Assembly: GCF_917563915.1 (NCBI RefSeq)
Contig: NZ_CAKJTI010000009.1
Span: forward strand, 62,001-126,000
Length of the DNA: 64,000 nucleotides
Direction of reading: 5' to 3'
Source: Bacillus rhizoplanae
GTDB lineage: Bacteria > Bacillota > Bacilli > Bacillales > Bacillaceae_G
This document shows, in pieces, positions 43,464 through 52,076 of this stretch; positions within the stretch are counted from its first letter, which is position 1, and each line of letters begins with the position of its first letter. Made by a program: the position numbers and the translations under genes. Under the pieces are notes generated by a model, which did not search any database, was not told where the DNA came from, and was given only the letters and a program-made list of their open reading frames with translations.

Positions 43464-44815
43464 CGATGGATGCTTTTTTACAGGAAGTCTTTTTTTGGAC
43501 TGTGTGGCTTATTATTCCGTTACTTGTTGATTTTCTCACTGGCTTTGGAAGTGCTATTGTTGTATTGCATGCTTACTTAAAAAAGAAAGAGATAGAATTA
43601 ACCTTTTTTCCTTATGTAACCATTCTTGTTCCTGTATATAATTCTGAGAAAACATTGGGAGATTGTTTGAATTCAATTGTAGCTCAACAATATCCATTGC
43701 AAAATATACAAGTTATTTTAATTGATAATGGTTCGGAAGATAGATCTTTTGAGGTATTTCAACAATTTCAAATAGAGCATCCTGTTTTAAATATTAGATA
43801 TATAAAATCAAAGCAAGGAAAAGCACAAGCTTTGAATCAAGGAATATATCTTTCACGAGGAAGATACATTTTAAATGTGGATTCAGACGGTATGCTTGAT
43901 TCAAGAGCTGTTTATAATACAGTAAGAAAATTTGAACAAGATATGAGTATTTCAGCAATGACCGGTGTTGTTATGATTAATCCTGAGTTAATTCAAGAAA
44001 ATAATAAACCCTTATTAAAATTATTACAGCGTTGTGAGTTGTTTGAGTATGTAGAAGCATTTTTAGTAGGGCGAGGCTACCAATCAAAACGTAATTCTAT
44101 TTTTACGTTATCAGGAGCGTTTTCAGCATTTCGAAAAGAGGTATTAACAAAAACACAAATGTATAATATTGAAACGCTTGGCGAAGACACGCATATGACA
44201 ACACAAATTCGTCTTATGTACAATGGAAAAGTAGCATTATGCGAAGACGCTTTTTTCTATGTAGATCCAATTGAATCTGCAGACCGTTTGTACATACAAA
44301 GGCAACGCTGGCAACGTGGCGGTATAGAAGTTACTGCTTTATTTAATAAATTCTTAAGTGAAAAAATACGAGGTAGTTTAGATGTAATTCGCTATACAAT
44401 GATTAAAGATCATACATTAATTTTTTCAAGAATGATTTGGATTTTTGCGCTAGTATACTTAATGTTTTTAGATTATCCATTATATTTAATTGTAACTGCA
44501 AATATTATTCTTTATTTTTCTTATGTAGCAAATTCGTTGTTGTTTTATGTCGTTTCAAAATTGTATTTGAAGCCACAACCACATGTAAAGAAATATATGC
44601 GTAAGCATATATATACAATATTTTTACTTCCATTTTATCGTATGTTTATCTTTTTTTGCCGCCTTGCTGGAACGATTAATGCAAAAGAAAAGAAAGCAAG
44701 CTGGGATGTGCGTGCATTAAGTGAAGAAATGCAGATGATTCGTGAGAAAATGAAGAAACAGTTTTCCTTCTATTTTAAATTGAAGAAATGGATTAATGGC
44801 AGCAGTAATAAATGA
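43460..44815 (+). CDS. XrtG-associated family 2 glycosyltransferase
   Basis: A 451-residue membrane glycosyltransferase. The GT2 core is complete: PVYNSEKTLGDCL, Asp89 in LIDNGS, DSD (141-143), GED (241-243) and QRQRW (280-284), the Q-x-x-RW motif of processive, cellulose-synthase-like enzymes. One N-terminal helix (about 12-37) and two or three C-terminal helices anchor it. The start GTG 43460 overlaps the xrtG stop (GTGA); ATG 43466 is an alternative. It presumably builds a glycan linked to the XrtG target. Confidence 0.85.
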   Translation: MTMDAFLQEVFFWTVWLIIPLLVDFLTGFGSAIVVLHAYLKKKEIELTFFPYVTILVPVYNSEKTLGDCLNSIVAQQYPLQNIQVILIDNGSEDRSFEVFQQFQIEHPVLNIRYIKSKQGKAQALNQGIYLSRGRYILNVDSDGMLDSRAVYNTVRKFEQDMSISAMTGVVMINPELIQENNKPLLKLLQRCELFEYVEAFLVGRGYQSKRNSIFTLSGAFSAFRKEVLTKTQMYNIETLGEDTHMTTQIRLMYNGKVALCEDAFFYVDPIESADRLYIQRQRWQRGGIEVTALFNKFLSEKIRGSLDVIRYTMIKDHTLIFSRMIWIFALVYLMFLDYPLYLIVTANIILYFSYVANSLLFYVVSKLYLKPQPHVKKYMRKHIYTIFLLPFYRMFIFFCRLAGTINAKEKKASWDVRALSEEMQMIREKMKKQFSFYFKLKKWINGSSNK

Positions 44816-44854
44816 TTTTATATGAGCATTATTCATTAATGGAGGAGATCTACT

Positions 44855-45589
44855 ATGAAATCTAGAAAACTACTTGCGTCACTTTTTGTCGGTATAAGTT
44901 TATTAAATATCGCACAACTACAAGTATTCGCAGAAACTAAGAAACCTCCTATTACAATTGACGGGAATTTTTCTGATTGGAATAATATGCCGTATGTTTC
45001 GGATACAAAAGGTGATGTGCCAAATGGAATGAATAATGAAGATATTACGGGTGTTAAATATTATTCTGATGGTGAATATTTATATTTGTATGTAGAAAGA
45101 CAATCGGCAGGACATTCTAACCAAGATGGCTGGACATTTCACGTGATTTTTCCAGATGCGAAACAAGGCGGGAGAAGTAACTCGGAATCCATTGAGGTAA
45201 ATGGTAAATGTCAAATGATTCAATATCATCATTCAATTGTAAATCTTATTAGTGGAAAAGGAAATCAATATTCTATAAGTGTAGACTCAGGAAAATACCA
45301 AGAACAAACCTTTTCTGTAAGTAGTGATAAGAAGGAACTAGAATTCCGAGTTCCCTTAAAAGAATTTGGATTAGATAAGCAGAAGGAGATCCGTTTTGCA
45401 TTAAAGTCAAATATTAGTGGAGAAGTGTGTCCTGCTAAAAATACAATTGACTGGGTTCCAGACAGAGATGGCTGGATTACCATTGACAATGGTCCAACAT
45501 TATGGCAATTCTCTGCAATCGTAGGATTTGGAATTGTAGGATTTGCAGCATATCGCATTCTTCGTTTTCAAAAGCGAAATAAAAACTAG
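44855..45589 (+). CDS. Firmicu-CTERM-type secreted protein, probable XrtG substrate
   Basis: A 244-residue secreted protein. The signal peptide ends near QVFA (26). The body reads ITIDGNFSDWNNMPYVSDTKGD and YYSDGEYLYLYVERQ, like beta-sandwich domains (CBM9/DOMON-like) that bind sugar or redox cofactors. The end GPTLWQFSAIVGFGIVGFAAYRILRF then QKRNKN is a short conserved motif, one membrane helix and a basic tail, the layout of the Firmicu-CTERM exosortase sorting signal. It is the only gene in the cluster with such a tail. ATG follows ATGGAGGAG. Confidence 0.78.
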   Translation: MKSRKLLASLFVGISLLNIAQLQVFAETKKPPITIDGNFSDWNNMPYVSDTKGDVPNGMNNEDITGVKYYSDGEYLYLYVERQSAGHSNQDGWTFHVIFPDAKQGGRSNSESIEVNGKCQMIQYHHSIVNLISGKGNQYSISVDSGKYQEQTFSVSSDKKELEFRVPLKEFGLDKQKEIRFALKSNISGEVCPAKNTIDWVPDRDGWITIDNGPTLWQFSAIVGFGIVGFAAYRILRFQKRNKN

Positions 45590-45616
45590 TCTAATAAACG
45601 ACTAGTTTTTATTTTA
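45584..45616 (+). terminator. Terminator of the XrtG operon
   Basis: AAAAACTAGT pairs with ACTAGTTTTTA around a 10-base loop; the gene's stop codon is in the stem. Confidence 0.78.
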
Positions 45617-45792
45617 TACATCAGATGAATAGATTACCAGATTTTAAAAAATAATTTCCAATTTTCCGGTGGGAAAATGTAAATATTTTGGTATTATTAT
45701 TTTATAACGTTATATTTGATTATCTCGTTAATTGTAAGTAAGAATAAAACGTGTTATGATATTTGTATTTAAAAGTGGTAATTAGAGGTATT

Positions 45793-45840
45793 TATAAAGT
45801 GAAATTCTTGTCAGTGAGTTCTCCATTAAATGTTAGCTGA
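45793..45840 (-). repeat. Degenerate bcr1 relic, reverse orientation
   Basis: TATAAAGTGAAATTCTTGTC then AGTGAG and, after a gap, GTTAGCTGAA follow ATAAAGTGAAACTTCCATC, AGTGGG and GTTAGTTGAA of bcr1. Arms and far end are lost. Confidence 0.45.
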
Positions 45841-45861
45841 ATGACTGGAATTTTTGCAAAC

Positions 45862-45913
45862 GCAATCATTATCTCTATATCCTTTAAAATATAGAAATGA
45901 TGATTGCTTTTCG
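45862..45913 (+). terminator. Long imperfect hairpin upstream of the GGDEF-EAL gene
   Basis: GCAATCATTATCTCTATAT (45862-45880) pairs with ATATAGAAATGATGATTGC, followed by TTTTCGTT. It ends no visible gene; it could be a terminator left from a lost gene or a leader attenuator for the gene at 45979. I see no cyclic-di-GMP riboswitch. Confidence 0.5.
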
Positions 45914-45978
45914 TTAATTATAAAAAAGGAAAACGTATTGTCTTGTTATTGAAAGAGAGAAACAAGGAGAGGTAGGAC

Positions 45979-47691
45979 ATGATAGAGCAGCAAGGTCTAG
46001 TGTTACATGATTCATCACTCCAAGGAGCTATGAAAGCATTGCAAGATATAAAATTTGCTCTAGATGAATCATCAATTGTTGCTATTACTGACCGGGATGG
46101 TTATATTACATATGTAAATAATAAGTTTTGTAAAATTTCGAAATATACAAGAGAAGAACTAATTGGACAGAGTCATCGCATTTTAAATTCTGGATATCAT
46201 CCAAAGCCTTTTTTTAAGCAACTATGGAAACGTATTTTAAGTGGGAAAGTTTGGCGTGGAGAAATTTGTAATAAGGCAAAAGATGGGTCCTATTATTGGG
46301 TAAACACTACCATTGTTCCTTTTCTAGATGATAGCGGGGAACCATATCAATTTGTTTCCATTCGAAACGAGGTAACAGGACGCAAAGAGATAGAGCAACG
46401 GTTAAGGGTGAGTGAAAAACGTTATCGTAAATTAGCATATCATGATGTGTTAACAGGTTTGCCAAATCGTTTACAATTAATGGCATTAGCAAATAAGCGC
46501 GTAGAAGAAAAAACACCATTTAGTCTCATTTATTTTGATTTAGATCGTTTTAAATTGGTAAATGATACATTAGGACACGCGATAGGGGATTTATTACTAG
46601 AAGAAGTGGCATCACGCCTCTACTATGTATTAAGTGATATGGAAGTGCTTTCAAGGTTTGGCGGGGATGAATTTGTCTTATTAACGGAGAAGAATACATT
46701 AAAAGATTTACAACAGTTAGCAGGTTCGATTCTTTCTCGTTTTCAGGAACCGTTCATATTAGATGGAAATGAAGCGTATGTTTCTGCTAGCTTGGGAGTA
46801 TGTTCATATCCAAAAGATGGTGAAGATATAGAGTCTTTATTAAAAAATGCAGATTTATCTATGTATAGTGCGAAAGAGCAAGGGAGAAACTCCGTTTGTT
46901 ATTTTACAAATGATTTACGAGCAAAAACGCATCGAAAAATGGAAGTCGAACTTGTATTGCAAAAGGCCATTCATGACGAAGAATTAAAAGTAGTGATGCA
47001 GCCAATTATTGATTTACAAACAAAGCAATACTCGGGGGTAGAGGCATTGCTGCGTTGTTATACGGAAGAAGGTCCGATTTCTCCTTCTGAATTTATTCCA
47101 ATTGCAGAAGAATGTGGATTGATTTCACAATTAGGAGATTGGGTGTTAGAACGATCATGTAGAATATTTAAAACATTACCGGAATATACAGAAGGTTTGC
47201 GATTATCTGTAAATATATCTATTCAACAAATTATGCAAAATCGTTTTATACCTGTTTTGCGTAGTATATTAGCACGTACTTCATTTTCACCAAATCGATT
47301 AATTTTAGAGATTACTGAGAGTGTTGCGGTAAGGCACTTTGAGTATATTATTGCTGCCCTTCAAGAATTAAGAAATATGGGAATTTTAATTGCACTAGAT
47401 GATTTTGGAACAGGGTATTCATCGTTATATTATTTAAAACAGTTACCACTTGATATTGTAAAGATTGATCGCAATTTTATTCAAGAATTTCATCATATTC
47501 AGGCACAACCTGAAAGAACAATTGTAAAATCGGTTATTGACATTGCACATAGTTTAAATATGAAGGTTGTTGCAGAAGGGGTAGAAACTGTTGAACAAGA
47601 AACGTTACTACAATCAATGGGATGTGACTATGTACAAGGATTTTATTATGCGAAACCGTTAACAGTATCAGAATTAAAAAATAAATTTTAA
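45979..47691 (+). CDS. PAS-GGDEF-EAL cyclic-di-GMP signalling protein
   Basis: A 570-residue protein without clear membrane helices. A PAS domain (about 25-140; ITDRDGYITYVNNKFCKISKY, with PAC end YQFVSIRNEVTGRKE) is followed by GGDEF (site 228-232 intact, in RFGGDEFVLL) and EAL (Glu355-Ala356-Leu357, with DDFGTGYSSLYYLKQLP). Both catalytic motifs look functional, so it may make and degrade c-di-GMP with PAS input, though one activity often dominates. ATG 45979 follows AAGGAGAGG. It is a single gene. Confidence 0.92.
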   Translation: MIEQQGLVLHDSSLQGAMKALQDIKFALDESSIVAITDRDGYITYVNNKFCKISKYTREELIGQSHRILNSGYHPKPFFKQLWKRILSGKVWRGEICNKAKDGSYYWVNTTIVPFLDDSGEPYQFVSIRNEVTGRKEIEQRLRVSEKRYRKLAYHDVLTGLPNRLQLMALANKRVEEKTPFSLIYFDLDRFKLVNDTLGHAIGDLLLEEVASRLYYVLSDMEVLSRFGGDEFVLLTEKNTLKDLQQLAGSILSRFQEPFILDGNEAYVSASLGVCSYPKDGEDIESLLKNADLSMYSAKEQGRNSVCYFTNDLRAKTHRKMEVELVLQKAIHDEELKVVMQPIIDLQTKQYSGVEALLRCYTEEGPISPSEFIPIAEECGLISQLGDWVLERSCRIFKTLPEYTEGLRLSVNISIQQIMQNRFIPVLRSILARTSFSPNRLILEITESVAVRHFEYIIAALQELRNMGILIALDDFGTGYSSLYYLKQLPLDIVKIDRNFIQEFHHIQAQPERTIVKSVIDIAHSLNMKVVAEGVETVEQETLLQSMGCDYVQGFYYAKPLTVSELKNKF

Positions 47692-47693
47692 TC

Positions 47694-47729
47694 GAAAAAC
47701 ACTAGCTCTTTAGGGAGCTAGTGTTTTTG
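47694..47729. terminator. Bidirectional terminator between GGDEF-EAL and APC antiporter genes
   Basis: AAAAACACTAGCTC (47695-47708) with GAGCTAGTGTTTTT (47715-47728), perfect 14-bp stem. Confidence 0.88.
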
Positions 47730-47732
47730 AGT

Positions 47733-49157
47733 TTAACTAATTTTTGTATCAAGTGTTTCTATGTTCTTTTCAGTAGTATTTTTCATGATAAATGGATAAA
47801 GAACTAATCCAATTACGAATAATCCTATTCCTAGTAAGAACGTTTTTATATCAGCTGTCCCTGTTTTGATAACCCAAATTGAATATATAAGAGCAAGTAC
47901 TGTAATTACTCCGTCAACTTTGCGAGAGCCTTGCATGACGTTGTATGTTTCACCAGTAATAATGAGTTTTAATTGATACAATGTTGAAACAAGGTACGGA
48001 ATTAAATAGGCAAGTGTAGCGACAACAATTGCAAAGTTATACGCCTCTGATACTGACCCTGAAATAGTAGAGAATAAGAATATTTGTGTCATGATATTTG
48101 TTAATAATAATGAGTTCGTTGGGCTTCCTTTTTTATTTGTTTTTCCAAAGAATGCTGGGAATAATCCGCTTTTTGCTGCTTGATATGGAACTTCTGCACT
48201 TACAACGATCCAACCGACTGTAGAGCCGAATAGAGAAACAAGTGCTAGAAATGCCATAATGTATGCACCTTTATTACCAATAGCCATGTTTAATGCATCA
48301 ACCAATGGTTTTTGTGATTCTTTTAGCACATCTTGTGGAAGAGCACCCATTGTTAATAATGTAATTGCTACGTAAATAAGAAGAGCAATTACTAATCCGA
48401 AAATCGTTGCTTTTTTTACATCGCGTTGTGATTTCGCACGGTTTGAAAGCATAACGGCTGACTCAATACCAATAAACGCCCAAAGTGTTGAGATGGCAGC
48501 AGCATTGACTTGTCCGCCTAATGGGATAGACTTTCCAGCTTCATTCATAAAAGTTTGACTATCGCCGAAATTAGCTGCATTAAAAATGAATAATGTAATG
48601 ATAATAAACATTGTAAACCCAATAATTTTTGCGACAGTTGCCAGTAAATTCATATTACCAGCATGGTCAATATTTTGGGAAAGAATATATTGAATGCCCC
48701 ATAGCATAATACTACATACAGCAAATGTTAAGGCTTTTCCAAGTTCTAATGAAAAACCATTTGTTGTGAATAAAACTTGTTTACTTTGCATAACTGGGAA
48801 AAACGTAGATAAATATCCTGCAAATGAAATGATGACAGAAGCTGTTGCAGCCCAGTTTGCAGCCCAGTAACCCCAAGCCATACTATAACCAGCAACTTGC
48901 CCAGCTTTTGGCGACTTAAACATTGCTTGGGCATAGCTTTGCGGACCAGCTTTTAAATTTGGTTTGCGCATTGCTAAGTTTCCAAATACTAGTGCAATCA
49001 TAAATACCCCAAGCCCGGTAATTGCCCATGCGAGCGTCGAACCCATTGATCCTGATACTTGAGCTAAATTTGCTGGAAGCATAAACACGCCGCCCCCAAC
49101 CATATTTCCAACAACGAACGCTGTTAAAATCCATAAACCCCATTTTTTTGTTTCCAT
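47733..49157 (-). CDS. APC basic amino acid/polyamine antiporter-type permease
   Basis: A 474-residue, about 12-helix transporter. WGLWILTAFVVGNMVGGGVFMLPANLAQ at the N-terminus and WAFIGIESAVMLSNRAKSQRDV are typical of the APA group (arginine/ornithine, lysine/cadaverine, histidine/histamine antiporters). No decarboxylase or deiminase gene is adjacent. Its leader encodes a peptide ending in three His codons and folds into alternative hairpins plus a terminator, so histidine is the most likely regulatory signal and possibly the substrate. Start ATG 49157 follows AAAAAGGAG. Confidence 0.85.
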   Translation of the reverse strand: METKKWGLWILTAFVVGNMVGGGVFMLPANLAQVSGSMGSTLAWAITGLGVFMIALVFGNLAMRKPNLKAGPQSYAQAMFKSPKAGQVAGYSMAWGYWAANWAATASVIISFAGYLSTFFPVMQSKQVLFTTNGFSLELGKALTFAVCSIMLWGIQYILSQNIDHAGNMNLLATVAKIIGFTMFIIITLFIFNAANFGDSQTFMNEAGKSIPLGGQVNAAAISTLWAFIGIESAVMLSNRAKSQRDVKKATIFGLVIALLIYVAITLLTMGALPQDVLKESQKPLVDALNMAIGNKGAYIMAFLALVSLFGSTVGWIVVSAEVPYQAAKSGLFPAFFGKTNKKGSPTNSLLLTNIMTQIFLFSTISGSVSEAYNFAIVVATLAYLIPYLVSTLYQLKLIITGETYNVMQGSRKVDGVITVLALIYSIWVIKTGTADIKTFLLGIGLFVIGLVLYPFIMKNTTEKNIETLDTKIS

Positions 49158-49231
49158 GATTGTGTAACTCCTTTTTGTAGTAGTTTTTTTGTTTTATTAT
49201 TTTTTGTACCTAGTGTTTTTTGGAAATAAAA

Positions 49232-49268
49232 AAGAGCCATGTAGATGAAAAATACCTACATGGCTCTT
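49232..49268 (-). terminator. Attenuator terminator in the antiporter leader
   Basis: On the minus strand AAGAGCCATGTAG...CTACATGGCTCTT (13-bp stem, 11-base loop) is followed by T6ATTT, 75 bases before the start codon. The 5' arm also holds GTAGGTA, which can pair with the preceding segment instead. Confidence 0.8.
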
Positions 49269-49275
49269 GATCCAA

Positions 49276-49336
49276 CGTAGGTACAACGGGAATAACCCTT
49301 GTACCTACGCGTTTTTTTTCCGCTAGGTTCAAGGGT
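49276..49336 (-). promoter_or_regulatory. Alternative pairing segments of the His attenuator
   Basis: Read on the minus strand: segment A ACCCTTGAACCTA (just after the leader stop) can pair with B1 TAGGTACAAGGGT (one mismatch). B1 can instead pair with B2 through CGTAGGTACAA/TTGTACCTACG. B2 can also pair with GTAGGTA of the terminator arm. The three pairings exclude one another, as in leader-peptide attenuators. Confidence 0.65.
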
Positions 49337-49393
49337 TTACGTATGATGATGTTGTTTTTGTGCAAATGTAACTACAGTTGTATAAGTAAGCAT
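49337..49393 (-). CDS. 18-residue His-rich leader peptide
   Basis: On the minus strand ATG 49393 opens MLTYTTVVTFAQKQHHHT and stops at TAA 49339-49337. AAAGGGAG lies nine bases upstream of the start. Three tandem CAT codons lie two codons before the stop, and the stop is immediately followed by the first attenuator segment. This is the layout of classical amino acid attenuators such as the enterobacterial his leader. Confidence 0.65.
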   Translation of the reverse strand: MLTYTTVVTFAQKQHHHT

Positions 49394-49429
49394 AGTTCTT
49401 TGCTCCCTTTCTCCTCTGATTTTGAAGTA

Positions 49430-49458
49430 AGTATACTACATGTTTTTTAGGAATGGAA
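49430..49458 (-). promoter_or_regulatory. Probable promoter of the leader-antiporter transcript
   Basis: On the minus strand TATACT (49435-49430) with a weak TTCCAT (49458-49453) 17 bases upstream. Confidence 0.45.
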
Positions 49459-49680
49459 GAGAAATGTATATATTTTTTATAAAAATTCGTATTGATGATT
49501 AAATATTTATAGTGATTTTGCTTTTATTTTGAAAACAAACAGATTTAGGAACCGATTTTCAAGATACTGTAATACAAAGAAAACAAGAGGATGACAAGGT
49601 TTTATTCAAAATGATGAGCTAATATGAACAAATCTTAGTAATGTTTTCATAAATAGAATCGCTTCTTTTAATATTTTACA

Positions 49681-49835
49681 AACCTGATTTGAAGGAGCTT
49701 TTAAAAATAAGCTAAGATATCACAAAGTTGTATGCGCTAGATGTTCATAAAATGAACAAAGAAGATGGAAAGTATGCTTTTGCATTTATTTCTCTTTTTA
49801 CAGGGAATATTAAGGCTGTTACTGAGCGTTTGTAA
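49681..49835 (+). pseudogene. Possible degraded coding remnant
   Basis: One frame reads KPDLKELLKIS, a stop, then DITKLYALDVHKMNKEDGKY and AFAFISLFTGNIKAVTERL before TAA 49833. Amino acid pattern looks protein-like but there is no start, and stops also occur further upstream. I do not recognise a family. The rest of 49440-49864 is AT-rich and featureless. Confidence 0.3.
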
Positions 49836-49864
49836 TATTCTTTGATGAACATGGAGGAAAGTAA

Positions 49865-51823
49865 ATGGAAAATAGGAAGTCGGCTAGATCTCTTGTTGGG
49901 GGGATAATGTTTGTATGTGTTGTCCTTTTTAACTTTTCAAAATCAACATATGCTTATATTCCTTCTGAAAATCAAATTGTAAAGAGCAAACCAAATCATT
50001 ATGGAACTGAGGGAAATCAACCAGCATATGATATTTGGGGACAAACGATTTCGCAAAAAAAGGCGAATGAGTTGTTAAAAACGAAAGAAGGCAAAGCTTT
50101 ATTATCACCACAAAACGGAGCAGTGAAAATTGACAGAGAGTTATTAAAATTGGGGAGAGAGTCTTTTTATGAAGAAACATTTGGAAATGAAGTGTTTCTT
50201 ACAGACATAATGGGTATTTTAAACGGTGCGTTAACTTTGGAAAATATTAAAAAAGCAATTTACGACTTGCATGGAAAAGGGACAACAAATTTACGTGTCG
50301 AACTGGCGAAAACTGTGAAAATAGGAGATAAAACGTTTGAAAAAGGAACAAAGGTTGATACTGGTTTAGATGTTTCAAGAGGTTCTAATGAAGTGTTAGG
50401 GATGCCTATTATTAAGTCTGAAGGAAGAGAGAAGATAGGAGTAAGCTGTGCTGCATGCCACGCAACGGTAACAAGAGATACAAAAAAAGTTATTGAAGGT
50501 GCTGCAAATAATGATTTTAATGGCGGTCTCATTTTAGCACTAGGGACAAATTCAGCAGCTTATTTTTCTCGTGCAGAAATTAAGTCGTTACAAGACTATA
50601 TAAAAGATTTAGGGCGAACAGTAGTAACCTCTGATGGAAAAAAAGCTCCGCTTCCTGATCCAGGGATGATAGAGGAGACTGTAGATCGTACTTTATTAAA
50701 ATGGCCAAGAGGAAACTTTGATGCGAGTAGTGATTTGGTGAATAATCCAACACAAATTCCAGATTCTTTTACATTTGGAGATCATCCTTATGGGTGGAAT
50801 GGGTTTGCACAAGCTGGTCCGTTTAAAGGACTAAGTGTAATTAATAGTGCTGTAAATATTCAAGGATCAGATTTAACGACATTAGCACATGCTAGTCCAT
50901 TCCTTTTCAAAATCGACAAGGAAGTTTATTTAGGAACAATGTTACAAAATGCAGCGAATCTAAAATATCGATATGATCCTAAAAGTGGAAAGAAACCATC
51001 TGAGTTTTTTGCTTCAGTAGACCCTACTCCAGGAGTTCCAGGAGTAAATGAGTTAATTGCGCTTCCGACATTTCCAAGGCCTTCTTTAATCTCTCCTAAT
51101 GGTTTATTATCAAGTTCTCCTGGCTATCGAGTCATGGAGCAAAATAATGGAATGTCTGCATTACAAAATACATTTGTTTCCCCTAAACCACCATTATCTG
51201 TTGATGATAAGACGATGAAAAAAGGGAAGAACGTTTTTGCACGTGCAGGCTGTATTACTTGTCATGCGGGACAAACCTACACAAATAATCGAATTATTCC
51301 AGTTAACGAAATTAAGACAGAGCCATCAAGGGCAAAATCATTTGAAGCAATAGGTAAAAACTTAGCAGAGCCTATTATTTATTCACCGGATACATCTGTA
51401 CCTGTACCAAAAGGAGCAAAATTGTTAAAAGTTCCAGCCTATTCATTAGATAAAGAGAAGATTAACTTAGCATATATGTTAAATAGTTCACCTGGTGGTT
51501 ACAAAGTTCCAAGCTTGTTAGGGCTTTATTGGGGAGCGCCGTATTTACATGATGGAGGTGTTGCGGTTGGCCAAAACGTGGAGAGTGAACTAGGTATGAC
51601 AGGAACCGTATCAAAAGGAATTGAGCCTAATCCGTTTAACAGCTTACGAGCATTAATTGACCAAAACTTGAGAAGAAAAGTAATCGAGGCAAACAAAAAT
51701 TCAAAGGATTTACAAGACGCACATATTACGGGGGAAGGACATGAATATTGGGTAGATTCTTCTACAGGTTTTTCAAAGCAAGAGCAAGATGCGTTAATCA
51801 ACTATTTACTCACATTAGAATAA
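49865..51823 (+). CDS. Secreted di-heme c-type protein (RoxA/MauG-like)
   Basis: A 652-residue protein with an N-terminal signal (about 10-31, LVGGIMFVCVVLFNFSKSTYAY). Two c-heme sites are visible, CAACH at 195-199 and CITCH at 463-467, with the second in a typical cytochrome c domain (KGKNVFARAGCITCHAGQTYTNN). Size and two-heme layout resemble the cytochrome c peroxidase/MauG/RoxA superfamily, large oxidases working outside the membrane; YLHDGGVAVG near 560 is the conserved tail motif of this group. Substrate unknown. ATG 49865 follows ATGGAGGAAAG. It stands alone. Confidence 0.75.
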   Translation: MENRKSARSLVGGIMFVCVVLFNFSKSTYAYIPSENQIVKSKPNHYGTEGNQPAYDIWGQTISQKKANELLKTKEGKALLSPQNGAVKIDRELLKLGRESFYEETFGNEVFLTDIMGILNGALTLENIKKAIYDLHGKGTTNLRVELAKTVKIGDKTFEKGTKVDTGLDVSRGSNEVLGMPIIKSEGREKIGVSCAACHATVTRDTKKVIEGAANNDFNGGLILALGTNSAAYFSRAEIKSLQDYIKDLGRTVVTSDGKKAPLPDPGMIEETVDRTLLKWPRGNFDASSDLVNNPTQIPDSFTFGDHPYGWNGFAQAGPFKGLSVINSAVNIQGSDLTTLAHASPFLFKIDKEVYLGTMLQNAANLKYRYDPKSGKKPSEFFASVDPTPGVPGVNELIALPTFPRPSLISPNGLLSSSPGYRVMEQNNGMSALQNTFVSPKPPLSVDDKTMKKGKNVFARAGCITCHAGQTYTNNRIIPVNEIKTEPSRAKSFEAIGKNLAEPIIYSPDTSVPVPKGAKLLKVPAYSLDKEKINLAYMLNSSPGGYKVPSLLGLYWGAPYLHDGGVAVGQNVESELGMTGTVSKGIEPNPFNSLRALIDQNLRRKVIEANKNSKDLQDAHITGEGHEYWVDSSTGFSKQEQDALINYLLTLE

Positions 51824-51873
51824 CTTAGAAGTATACTGTAGCGAACAAGCACTGAAAGATAAACAATCTATTT

Positions 51874-52032
51874 TTTATTCCGCTATTCGCGGGCAGGAAG
51901 ATCCCCCACCTTAAGATTTAGAGAGAAGCGAAGAAGATAGGTGGAGGATAACTGTCCGTAAAAGCCCGATTGGTTCAACTAACCATCAGTGGGGGATGAA
52001 GAAAACCCCCACTGATGGAAGTTTCACTTTAT
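51874..52032 (+). repeat. bcr1 element, full length, forward orientation
   Basis: 159 bp bounded by TTTAT (51874-51878, 52028-52032), with arms intact and a few substitutions (GGCAGGAAGATCCCCC). Confidence 0.87.
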
Positions 52033-52076
52033 TGTAAACAAAAGGATGATATAAAAAGGAAAGATGTGGTAATCTT

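Noticed and set aside
45862-45910. Cyclic-di-GMP riboswitch before the GGDEF-EAL gene
   Set aside because: Only a simple long hairpin is visible; the conserved core and tetraloop-receptor bases of GEMM riboswitches are not seen.
49232-49309. T-box riboswitch before the APC antiporter
   Set aside because: No T-box sequence (AGGGUGGNACCGCG-like) or specifier stem is visible; the leader peptide and alternative hairpins explain the structure better.
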